DNA from: Planctomycetaceae bacterium | GTDB lineage: Bacteria > Planctomycetota > Planctomycetia > Planctomycetales > Planctomycetaceae | Reading direction: 5' to 3' | NCBI GenBank assembly: GCA_024742875.1 | Contig: JANSXP010000052.1 | Span: forward strand, 1 to 55,028 | Length of the DNA stretch: 55,028 bases | Shown here: positions 46,513 to 54,293 of the stretch, piece after piece | How the letters are laid out: every line of letters starts with the position of its first letter | How positions within the stretch are numbered: the stretch's first letter is position 1 | Made by a program: the position numbers and the translations under genes | The notes under the pieces: model-generated | What the model was told of the DNA's origin: nothing | Database searches by the model: none | Seen by the model: the letters and a program-made list of their open reading frames with translations, nothing else

Positions 46513-47277
46513 TTAAGCCGACTTTCGAAAATCATCGCGGCCGTCAATAATCGAGCCCGCATCAAATCGTCGACCAAAATAGTTTTCAATCGCTCGGGGG
46601 TCGTTGAGGACTGTTTCCGCACTGCCGGACACCAGCACCTGACCGTTGCAAATGATGTAGCTGCGGTCGGTAATCGTCAGCGTTTCCCGCTCACGATGGT
46701 CCGTCAGCAGAATCGAAATGCCTCTGTCCTTCAGCCCATGAATAATGTCCTGAATGCTGTGAATCGTCACGGGGTCAATCCCCGTAAACGGTTCATCGAG
46801 CAGCAGAATCTGAGGATCACTGGCCAGAGAGCGGGCAATTTCCAGGCGGCGGCGTTCTCCACCGGACAAAGAGCCGGAGCGCTGGCGACGTTTTTCCTCC
46901 AGCCCGAATTCGGTCAGCAGCTGGGTGATCCGCGCTTTGGACGTCTTGCGGTCCGTCCCCAGAAACTCCAGGATCGCCATGATGTTTTCTTCGACGGACA
47001 GCCGCGCAAAGATGCTCGCGTCCTGAGGCAGGTATCCCAGTCCATGTCGGGCCCGCTCAAACATGGCCCAGTTGGTGACATCCTGACCGCGAAGACTGAC
47101 GCGGCCCCGCGTGGGCGCAGCCAAACCGCAGGCCATACGGAACGTGGTGCTTTTGCCAGCGCCGTTGGGCCCCAGCAGCCCCACAATTTCTCCTTCGTCG
47201 ACGTGAAAGTCGACACCGTCCACAGCCCGTTTTCCGGGATAGTCCTTGACGAGTCCTTCGCACACCAGCAGCGACAT
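46513..47277 (-). CDS. lptB: LPS export ABC transporter ATPase LptB
   Basis: 254 residues. LptB powers extraction of LPS from the inner membrane with LptFGC. Walker A GPNGAGKST is at 36-44, the Q-loop is in YLPQDASIFARLSVEENI, the signature motif is LSGGERRRLEIARSLA, and Walker B is LLLDEPFTGIDP. The spacing and the YLPQDASIF segment match LptB better than general ABC ATPases. lptF, lptG, lptC and lptA are not adjacent. GGACTC lies 7 nt before the ATG. It is 78 bp downstream of the signal peptidase gene, and an 8-bp dyad lies in that gap. Confidence 0.95.
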   Translation of the reverse strand: MSLLVCEGLVKDYPGKRAVDGVDFHVDEGEIVGLLGPNGAGKSTTFRMACGLAAPTRGRVSLRGQDVTNWAMFERARHGLGYLPQDASIFARLSVEENIMAILEFLGTDRKTSKARITQLLTEFGLEEKRRQRSGSLSGGERRRLEIARSLASDPQILLLDEPFTGIDPVTIHSIQDIIHGLKDRGISILLTDHRERETLTITDRSYIICNGQVLVSGSAETVLNDPRAIENYFGRRFDAGSIIDGRDDFRKSA

Positions 47278-47298
47278 AAGAGAGTCCTTCTCCAGCTC

Positions 47299-47320
47299 TG
47301 ATCACATCCCGTTGTGATCA
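47299..47320 (-). promoter_or_regulatory. 8-bp inverted repeat upstream of lptB
   Basis: TGATCACA (47299-47306) and TGTGATCA (47313-47320) form a perfect 8-bp inverted repeat with a 6-bp spacer, 22 bp before the lptB start. The half-sites contain TCACA/TGTGA, but in the opposite order from a CRP site. It could be an operator or a leader hairpin, or the end of the signal peptidase message. Confidence 0.4.
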
Positions 47321-47355
47321 GCATTTCCCGCGGCCTGATCTGTCAGACCGCAGAC

Positions 47356-49248
47356 TCAGCGGATTTTCTTCATCCGCTGAATGTTGGGATAGAACGGGGC
47401 ACGAACCGAGGGGTAATTCTTCGGATCCATGTCTTCCCGCCCTTTGTGGGCCCAGACAGGAAATCCTTCCCCGTTCCGCAGGAATGGTACTCCATGTGGC
47501 CAGAAAATGAACAGGGCTTTTCCGATGAGGTCTTTTTCACGAACCGCATAGCGATTGGAAAAGACCCCGTGCAGCGGCCGCGAAAAATAGTCAAACAGGC
47601 GGCTGTCCTTACTCATGGACGAATTGTCGCCGAACATCAGATATTCGTCGTCCGCCAGCTGGTACTCCCCAAACTGACCGTATCGGTAGTTGTTTTCCGC
47701 CGATTCGTGATTGTAGATTTCTGACCAGTTCGCGGGACTGTTGAGATTCTGCTGCAGCGCCGACCGCGTGAAGCCGGAGATCTCCTCCACTGGCTGCATC
47801 TGCCCCTGGCGATAGCCACGATCATCTTTTTTGAAATCGATCACATCGTTGCGGTAGTAGATATCCCGTTTCACGATCAATTCTGACACTTCGCCGCTGG
47901 CCCCCTGCAGGGCAATCCCAATGGGACACAGATCGCGATCCGTGGGGGCCGGTACGTCACTGCACTCAAATTCAGTCGGGCGGTCAAACTCCACGAGCGT
48001 TCCGTCGACCCACAGGCACACCCGATCGTCAACGTTGGCCATGCACACCTGATATGTTCCGGCACCGGAAATGTCTGACTGCCCGACAGCCACTTCATTG
48101 CGGGTCACCTCTTCCCCCGCATCGATCGGCGTGGGAAACGACCACAGCGTGACCTGGCCGTCACCGAGGTTGATTTCGCACTGATAGGTCTCCGGCCCCT
48201 CCACCAGCTCGACCACACAGGTCGACGTTTTTGCGGCCGGCTGAACGTCCAGCTGAAACTGCACCGTCAGGTCACCGACCCAGTAAACGCCACCTTCAAA
48301 CGCCATTGGCTCCATGCGACCCGGGACCTTCACTTCGTAAGCGTTAAAGCTGCAGAAGTCAGAAATCAAACGGGCTTCGGCGCGCGGCAGCTGACCGCCG
48401 TTTTGCACGGCATCCCAAACGGGCTCCGTGGGCTGCATGTGGCGATACCGCAGCCACTGCGCTGCCGCTCCCTGATTTTCGAAGGTGTATGTCCGCGCGG
48501 TGCGGTCGGGCACGATGCCCACCGCCTGTGAAGAGATCCAGCCCCCGACGCTGTCACTGCCGCTGCCTTCCTGACAGGGTACCCAGCGTTCCGGCCAGCC
48601 CATGTCGAGCAGCGGCTGAGCGGGATAGCTGTCATCGTGAACCATCAGCTGAATGGCATTCTGCACATTCGGATCTTCTTTCCTCTGAATTTGAAATGCA
48701 TCGCCATCAGCCGTTCTCGCCCAGATGTCTCCTTTGCGAATGCGAATCCGCTCACCCGGCAGACCAACCAGTCGTTTGATGTAGTTGATGTGAGCCTCTT
48801 CGGGATTCTTAAAGACGACCACATCAAACCGTCGGAAATTGTCGATCTGCTTATTGACAAGAATGCGGTCGCCGTTGAAGACCGGAGCATCCATGGCCGC
48901 ATTTTTGAAACCGCAGTTCACGCAAACCGCGTTTTCAATGCGTGCCACCAGCAGGCCGGTGGACTGATCAATTTCTGTGCTTGCTCCGACAGCAAATTCA
49001 AAGCCGCAGGCCTCGCAGCAGACCTCCTTGTGACGCCCATACAGCGTCGGCGCCATGGAACCGGTGGGAATCACATAGGCTTCCGCCTGAAATGTCTTGA
49101 ACAAAAACGCCAGCACGAAGGCGATGGCAATCGACTCCACAGTTTCCCGCGCCCCGTCCTGCTGCTTCCGTTTTTTTCGGCCACTGTTTTCGGCCTGTTT
49201 TCCGGCCGACTTCGACGCCTCTTTTTTGGGAGATTTGCGGGAAGACAT
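47356..49248 (-). CDS. lepB: Signal peptidase I, oversized, with zinc-ribbon and large inserted domain (copy 1)
   Basis: 630 residues, against 200-350 for usual LepB. A lysine-rich N-terminus (1-34) and one TM helix (about 36-52) precede box B PTGSMAPTLYG with catalytic Ser64. An insert (about 73-120) carries CCEAC and CVNC cysteine pairs (77, 78, 81, 109, 112), a likely zinc ribbon. Box C/D is GDRILVNKQID with catalytic Lys133 and YIKRLVGLPGERI. About 350 residues then precede box E FGDNSSMSKDSR (from 539); part of this is beta-rich and resembles a LamG/concanavalin fold. It releases exported proteins from signal peptides. The ATG at 49248 was chosen; an upstream frame is unrelated. It is 183 bp downstream of a paralogue. 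Confidence 0.92.
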   Translation of the reverse strand: MSSRKSPKKEASKSAGKQAENSGRKKRKQQDGARETVESIAIAFVLAFLFKTFQAEAYVIPTGSMAPTLYGRHKEVCCEACGFEFAVGASTEIDQSTGLLVARIENAVCVNCGFKNAAMDAPVFNGDRILVNKQIDNFRRFDVVVFKNPEEAHINYIKRLVGLPGERIRIRKGDIWARTADGDAFQIQRKEDPNVQNAIQLMVHDDSYPAQPLLDMGWPERWVPCQEGSGSDSVGGWISSQAVGIVPDRTARTYTFENQGAAAQWLRYRHMQPTEPVWDAVQNGGQLPRAEARLISDFCSFNAYEVKVPGRMEPMAFEGGVYWVGDLTVQFQLDVQPAAKTSTCVVELVEGPETYQCEINLGDGQVTLWSFPTPIDAGEEVTRNEVAVGQSDISGAGTYQVCMANVDDRVCLWVDGTLVEFDRPTEFECSDVPAPTDRDLCPIGIALQGASGEVSELIVKRDIYYRNDVIDFKKDDRGYRQGQMQPVEEISGFTRSALQQNLNSPANWSEIYNHESAENNYRYGQFGEYQLADDEYLMFGDNSSMSKDSRLFDYFSRPLHGVFSNRYAVREKDLIGKALFIFWPHGVPFLRNGEGFPVWAHKGREDMDPKNYPSVRAPFYPNIQRMKKIR

Positions 49249-49431
49249 AATCTTGCTTTGCTGGTGATGACAGTCGCGGAAGTCGGTTCCTGAGCCGTCG
49301 GGCTGATCCCAATGGATCACGGATAGTGTGTTCCGCCGGAATGAAGGGGCCTGACGTCCCTGAGATTCGCTGTACGACCGGAATCCCTGGCGGGGTCTCC
49401 CCGGTTTCCCACGAACGGCACCCAGGCCCGA

Positions 49432-51168
49432 TCAGTGAATGTACCGAATCCGACTCCAGTCAGGTATCCGGATTGGCAGCGCGAAGCCGCCGATGGTGAG
49501 TTTCCCGGGTTTCGACGGCAAATGCACGACAAATGGCTTGCCCAGCAGCAGTCTGTGGGGAACTTCGGGCTCCCCCCAGTTGCGACTGTCTGATGAAACG
49601 GGGCTATTGTCCCCCTGGACAAAATAGTGGCCGGCCCGCACGGAAAACGGAGCGTCCACCGCGTTTCTGCGTCGACCGGGCGTGTAATGAACGTCACGGT
49701 ACAAAATCAGATCGTCGATTGTCACGACACCGCCGGACAGCCCCACGGCGATGCGATTCTGTTGAGTGCGGGCCTCCACGGTGCGGCGGACGCCGTTGAT
49801 GGCCGGATCCACCGCTCTGTCGGCAAACCGCGCGGCATCTTCCTGCGCGGCGGACTCCGTTCTGCCCAGATCCAGCGGTGGCATTGCCTGCTGACCGTTG
49901 ATCGCAATCAGCAGCCGGCGATCGAAGTTTGACACCTCAACCTGCAAGCGTCCGTCGGCCGCCTGACACAGATCGCCCAGCGGCTCCCGCGCCACCACCT
50001 GTTCGCTTGATTCGAGTACCCACTGCACTTCCTGCTCAGTCAGACTCACGCGCGCGATAAACGTCTCGTTCGCCACGGGCAGTCGCACGGCGATGGTGTC
50101 CGGAGAGACAGACCACGTCATCTTCGCCTCCACCATGAAGTCATGCACGGGAAATTCGGGAGAGGCCACCAGTGAGTTGTAGCCGTAACGATCTGTGACC
50201 GGTGCCGCGTGTGACAGCGCCCCCAGTCGGTAAACGGCCGCACGAAACGCAGAAGACACGGGCCACGACGTCACCCGCTCCTGCATCTCGTAAGGCATGA
50301 CACCCTGAAAACGAAGTACGCTGCGATCTCGATCAAACTGCAGCCGCGTCATCCATGAAACAGGACTGCGATTGAGTTCTTCCAGACAGATCTGCCAGTC
50401 GGACTCAAAATTGCCATCCAAAGGCACTTCGCTGTAGTGCGTTCCGCCCGTCCACCGCCAGTTGCGAAACTGCACCCAGCTGAGGAGAGGCCGTTTGTCG
50501 TCGGCAGACAACAACCGCGTGGGCGATTCAAACGCCAGACCGCCGGCCGACTTCGACCAGTATTCACCGGGTTGCCACGGCAGCTGCCATTCTTCATCAT
50601 CGGGACGGTGCCGCAGATGAGACACAGCAATCCTCATCTCCCGCTGTGTTCTCAGATCCTTGCGGGCGATCTGACCATCCACATACAAGTCACCGTCAAC
50701 AATACGGATGACTTCACCGGGCAGTCCCACCACCCGTTTCACGTAGGCTTCCCCGGGGTCCGCTGGAAAGCGAAACACGACCGTCTCCCAGCGATGCGGC
50801 GCGCGAAAATCAAAATAGCTTTTCTGCACCAGCAGCTGATCTCCGTGGGCCGTGGGGACGCCCTGCGCGCTAATCCCCGAACGCCCGCAATTGGGACAGG
50901 TGGCAAAGCGTCGGCTGAAATCGTCCGCCGGATCCGCATCCACAGACTCATCGAACGTCACACCAAACGCAAAACGATACTGGCAGACGGGGCATTCGAT
51001 CTGCTTGTGCAGACCGCGCAGTCCCGGCGCCATGCTGCCGGTGGAAATCAGATAGCCTTCCAGCACAAATCCGCGCAGCATCATCACAGTGATTACAAAG
51101 CAGACGGACAGTTCCGTCAGATGCCTGAACCACGCATGTTCGCCGGCTTTGTGGGAGGAGGCAGCCAT
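49432..51168 (-). CDS. lepB: Signal peptidase I paralogue with zinc-ribbon and large insert (copy 2)
   Basis: 578 residues. One TM helix (about 19-35) precedes box B STGSMAPGLRG with Ser45. A zinc ribbon insert follows with CPVC (59, 62) and CPNC (91, 94). Box D has GDQLLVQKSYF with Lys116 and YVKRVVGLPGEVIRI. A long beta-rich insert (about 190-490) precedes box E QGDNSPVSSDSRNWG. Catalytic Ser and Lys are conserved, so it should be active. Sequence differs strongly from copy 1 outside the boxes, so the duplication is old. It lacks the lysine-rich N-terminus of copy 1. It is the first gene of the minus-strand run and is divergent from the FGE-fold gene. Confidence 0.87.
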   Translation of the reverse strand: MAASSHKAGEHAWFRHLTELSVCFVITVMMLRGFVLEGYLISTGSMAPGLRGLHKQIECPVCQYRFAFGVTFDESVDADPADDFSRRFATCPNCGRSGISAQGVPTAHGDQLLVQKSYFDFRAPHRWETVVFRFPADPGEAYVKRVVGLPGEVIRIVDGDLYVDGQIARKDLRTQREMRIAVSHLRHRPDDEEWQLPWQPGEYWSKSAGGLAFESPTRLLSADDKRPLLSWVQFRNWRWTGGTHYSEVPLDGNFESDWQICLEELNRSPVSWMTRLQFDRDRSVLRFQGVMPYEMQERVTSWPVSSAFRAAVYRLGALSHAAPVTDRYGYNSLVASPEFPVHDFMVEAKMTWSVSPDTIAVRLPVANETFIARVSLTEQEVQWVLESSEQVVAREPLGDLCQAADGRLQVEVSNFDRRLLIAINGQQAMPPLDLGRTESAAQEDAARFADRAVDPAINGVRRTVEARTQQNRIAVGLSGGVVTIDDLILYRDVHYTPGRRRNAVDAPFSVRAGHYFVQGDNSPVSSDSRNWGEPEVPHRLLLGKPFVVHLPSKPGKLTIGGFALPIRIPDWSRIRYIH

Positions 51169-51328
51169 GATTTGTTGTCAGAGCGTTTTGGCGGGCGTGG
51201 ATGGTAGCGATCCCTGCGAATTCCTGCATCACCTGATTGCCAGACCGGCGAAATGCGGCAATTCGGGCTGAGGACTTGACCACGGAAGACCGTGCGATGA
51301 GCATGCGCACACTTTGACGGAGACCTGC

Positions 51329-52174
51329 ATGCGATTGTTATCCCCCCTGATTGCCGTATTCACCTTCAGTTTTTTCTCGCTCGTGCCGCCGCACACCTGC
51401 GGCGCGGACCCGCAGCAGGACACTCGACGCCCGTCGGCTGATGAGCGGGCGATGCTGAAACGCTTTGTCAAAGAATGCCAGCTGGTGACACCAGGGCAGG
51501 GCAGGTTTCCAGCGACGGCGACCGTGGGACAGCCGCAGCCGAGTCCGAATGAACGCGCCAGAGCCGAGGTGCCGATGGCCGCCGCGTTTCGGATCAGTCG
51601 TTATGAAACCACACAGGAACTTTACTCGGCCGTGATGGGCGGCAATCCGAGTCGCTGGCAGGGCCCCCGCAACTCTGTTGAGCGAATGACAATTGCGGCC
51701 GCCCGCCAGTTCTGCCGGCGGCTGACAGATCGCTTGCGGACCGAAAAACTGATTTCGGACCAGCAATTTGTCCGACTGCCCACGGATGTCGAATGGGAAT
51801 ACTGCTGTCGTGCGGGCACCAAAACGCGGTTCCATTTTGGGGACAGCATCGGTGACGCGGGGGAAACCGACCGACTGGATGCGGTCGCCTGGCACACGGG
51901 CAACGCCGCCGGAAACGACCCTGCCGTGGGCGTCCTCAAGCCCAACGCCTGGGGTCTGTTCGACATGCACGGCTACTTATGGGAGTTCGTCGAAACGCCT
52001 GACAATGTTAACGCCACCAGGGCCACCATTCGAGGCGGCTCCTGGCGTGATCGCCACCCCTTGCTTTCCTCCGCTTCCTATTTGACGATTCCCGCCTCGG
52101 AAACGGGAGATCACATCGGTTTTCGTTGTGTCATTGCCGAAAAAGAGGCGGGAAAGAAAGCGACAAACCGGTAG
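51329..52174 (+). CDS. Secreted FGE-sulfatase-fold protein, catalytic cysteines absent
   Basis: 281 residues. A signal peptide (MRLLSPLIAVFTFSFFSLV, cleavage near 25) is followed by the formylglycine-generating-enzyme fold: ISRYETTQELYSAVMGGNPS, LPTDVEWEYCCRAGT, NAWGLFDMHGYLWEFVE and RGGSWRDR with the end GFRCV. True FGE uses a Cys pair in a GGSxxC-x4-C context; here the segment after GGSW has no Cys, so sulfatase activation is unlikely. Such proteins in planctomycetes are treated as binding or scaffold modules. The ATG at 51329 has GGAG about 6 nt upstream. Confidence 0.85.
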   Translation: MRLLSPLIAVFTFSFFSLVPPHTCGADPQQDTRRPSADERAMLKRFVKECQLVTPGQGRFPATATVGQPQPSPNERARAEVPMAAAFRISRYETTQELYSAVMGGNPSRWQGPRNSVERMTIAAARQFCRRLTDRLRTEKLISDQQFVRLPTDVEWEYCCRAGTKTRFHFGDSIGDAGETDRLDAVAWHTGNAAGNDPAVGVLKPNAWGLFDMHGYLWEFVETPDNVNATRATIRGGSWRDRHPLLSSASYLTIPASETGDHIGFRCVIAEKEAGKKATNR

Positions 52175-52185
52175 CCAAGCCGGAT

Positions 52186-52213
52186 TTGTTTGGATATCCT
52201 CACGGCTGATAAT
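52186..52213 (+). promoter_or_regulatory. Candidate promoter of rpsA
   Basis: TTGTTT (52186-52191) and GATAAT (52208-52213) are spaced by 16 bp, an acceptable sigma70-like pair with 5 of 6 matches in the -10. It lies about 106 bp before the rpsA ATG and just after the stop of the previous gene. The -35 is weak. CCTCAC/GTGAGG (52198-52203, 52218-52223) flank the -10 as an inverted repeat and could be an operator. Confidence 0.4.
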
Positions 52214-52318
52214 TACGGTGAGGCGGCAGTCGACCAACAAACCCATCCCGACTTTGCCCCCTTGAGATGAGCAGAAGACCCACCCGCTTGGTTGGTGCGG
52301 CGACACAGGACTCGGAAA

Positions 52319-54157
52319 ATGACGACGGACGAAAAATCGACGGACGAAACCCCGGCTGAAGATCCCAGTGGTGCAGCAGCACCCGCGGAGGCTCCCGCCG
52401 AAACACCAGTTGCTGAAACACCAGTTGCTGAAACACCAGTTGCTGAAACACCAGTTGCTGAGTCGTCAGCTAACGCTGCTCCCGCAGACACCACTTCACA
52501 ACCTGCTGAGCAAACGCCGGCGGCAGAAGCACCACCCGCGGTTCCCGCTGAACCGTCTGTGCCAGCCAGTCCCGTCGCCGACGCACCGACGCCATCGGTT
52601 GCTGAAATGATGGCCGCCTCTGCGGCGGCGACCGAACCGGTTGCGACCACACCGACAGAATCCGCACCAGCAGCTCCCATCGTGCCGCCTGAGTCTCCTG
52701 CGCTTTCTGATGTCGTGGCGGAGCCACCGGCGGAAAACGCACCTGCCCCCGCCGCATCTCCGGAGACATCTGCTCCAGACACACCAGCCGAGGAGTCACC
52801 GGCCACCGACCGCATGCGCCCCAAACTTGGTGGTCAGCCGACAGAGGACAAGGCCGTCGGCACCGTGGACCTGCAGACGCAGCGACCCGACACACCCACT
52901 GCCGCCAAACCGGTCGACATCCCGGACAACGACGACCTCGATTCCTCGCTGGAAGCGGAAATCGCTTCTGCGATGGGCGCTGAGACCCAGCCAGCGGAAC
53001 CCGCTGCCGCGCAGCCGGCCGAACAAGAGGAAGAACTGGGACCGGGATCGAGTATTTCCGGAACCGTCCAGCACGTGCATGGTGAAGACGTATTCGTCAA
53101 TGCCGGACTGGCGGCAGATGTCATCGTGGGCATGAAGCAGTTTGCCGAAGACAAACAGCCAGCCGTGGGAGACAGCCTGAATCTGGTTGTTGAATCCATC
53201 GATGGCGATGGCCTGGTGCGAGCTCGACTGCCGGAAGCCAGGAGCACAAACAAAGGTGGCAACTGGGACGGACTGGCTGCCGGTCAGGTGGTCGACTGCC
53301 AGGTCACCGGCACCAACAAGGGTGGTCTGCAGATTTCGCTGTCCAATCTGAAAGGCTTCCTGCCGGCCAGCCAGGTAGATCTGGGCTATGTGGCCAACAT
53401 GGAAGAATATGTCGGTCAGAAACTGACCGTTCAGATCACCGAAGTCAATCCTCGCAAACGCAACCTCGTGGTCAGTCGCAAGGTCCTGCTGCTGAAAGAA
53501 CGTGAAGAGCAGCAGGCGGGCTTCTGGGAGACACTGGAAGTCGGCAGCGACTATCCGGGGACTGTAAAGACACTGAAGCCTTATGGGGCTTTCGTAAGCC
53601 TGGGCCCCATCGATGGCTTTCTGCACATCGGCGAGATCTCCTGGTCGCGAATCGCACACCCCAACGAGGTGCTGAGCGAAGGCCAGCAGATTCAGGTGCG
53701 GGTCATCAAGATTGATCGCGACAAGAATCGTATCAGCCTTGGCATGAAACAGCTCGTGCAAAATCCGTGGGAAAACCTGGCTGGAAAGTATCCGGCAGAG
53801 CGCGTGGTCAACGGCAAGGTGACCCGCACGGCCGATTTCGGCGCTTTCGTGCAACTGGAGCCAGGCGTGGAAGGTCTGGTCCACATCAGTGAGCTGGCCT
53901 GGCGGCGTGTGGGCAGTGTGAACGAAGTGCTGAACGTCGGTGACGAGCGCGATTTCCAGGTGCTGGAAGTTGACCCACGTCGCAAACGCGTCAGCCTGTC
54001 ACTGAAGGCACTGGAAGAAAAGCCGGAGTCATTCCGTCGGGCTGAAGCCGAAGAAGAAGCTCGACCTCCGCGCAAACCCAATCCGGACCTGCGGGGCGGC
54101 ATGGGCAGCGGTAATCAGAGCGGCGGTCTGTTTGGGAACCCCAACGACTTCACGTAA
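52319..54157 (+). CDS. rpsA: 30S ribosomal protein S1 with long acidic N-terminal extension
   Basis: 612 residues. The first 235 are a disordered Pro/Ala/Glu/Thr-rich tail with ETPVA repeats (28-47). Four S1/OB domains follow: about 240-305 (SISGTVQHVHGEDVFVNAGL), 318-395 (DCQVTGTNKGGLQISLSNLK), 405-480 (GTVKTLKPYGAFVSLGPIDG) and 490-565 (GKVTRTADFGAFVQLEPGVE). Classical S1 of proteobacteria has six domains and no such tail, so this short form plus tail is distinctive. S1 binds mRNA and helps initiation on structured leaders. The ATG at 52319 was chosen over an upstream frame with no matching content. The C-terminus is Gly/Asn-rich. Confidence 0.93.
   Translation: MTTDEKSTDETPAEDPSGAAAPAEAPAETPVAETPVAETPVAETPVAESSANAAPADTTSQPAEQTPAAEAPPAVPAEPSVPASPVADAPTPSVAEMMAASAAATEPVATTPTESAPAAPIVPPESPALSDVVAEPPAENAPAPAASPETSAPDTPAEESPATDRMRPKLGGQPTEDKAVGTVDLQTQRPDTPTAAKPVDIPDNDDLDSSLEAEIASAMGAETQPAEPAAAQPAEQEEELGPGSSISGTVQHVHGEDVFVNAGLAADVIVGMKQFAEDKQPAVGDSLNLVVESIDGDGLVRARLPEARSTNKGGNWDGLAAGQVVDCQVTGTNKGGLQISLSNLKGFLPASQVDLGYVANMEEYVGQKLTVQITEVNPRKRNLVVSRKVLLLKEREEQQAGFWETLEVGSDYPGTVKTLKPYGAFVSLGPIDGFLHIGEISWSRIAHPNEVLSEGQQIQVRVIKIDRDKNRISLGMKQLVQNPWENLAGKYPAERVVNGKVTRTADFGAFVQLEPGVEGLVHISELAWRRVGSVNEVLNVGDERDFQVLEVDPRRKRVSLSLKALEEKPESFRRAEAEEEARPPRKPNPDLRGGMGSGNQSGGLFGNPNDFT
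52400..52459 (+). repeat. Four perfect 15-bp coding repeats in rpsA
   Basis: The unit GAAACACCAGTTGCT appears four times in tandem (52400-52414, 52415-52429, 52430-52444, 52445-52459) and encodes ETPVA each time (residues 28-47). Perfect DNA identity, including third positions, points to recent slippage within an unstructured tail. Copy number should vary between strains. Confidence 0.95.
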
Positions 54158-54293
54158 CCCGGCAGACCTGGGTCAGGTACGGCAGCGTCAATCCACCAGA
54201 TGACCCCGGATCGCGGTCCGCGCACAGGAAGTGTCAGCCGTCCGGGTCATGGTGAGGTGCATGCCGTTTCTGTGAGCAAGGTCGATCTGCCCG

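Noticed and set aside
47299-47320. CRP-type operator
   Set aside because: The half-sites are in the wrong order (TCACA-N6-TGTGA instead of TGTGA-N6-TCACA).
51329-52174. Active formylglycine-generating enzyme
   Set aside because: The Cys pair required after GGSW is absent, so only the fold is claimed.
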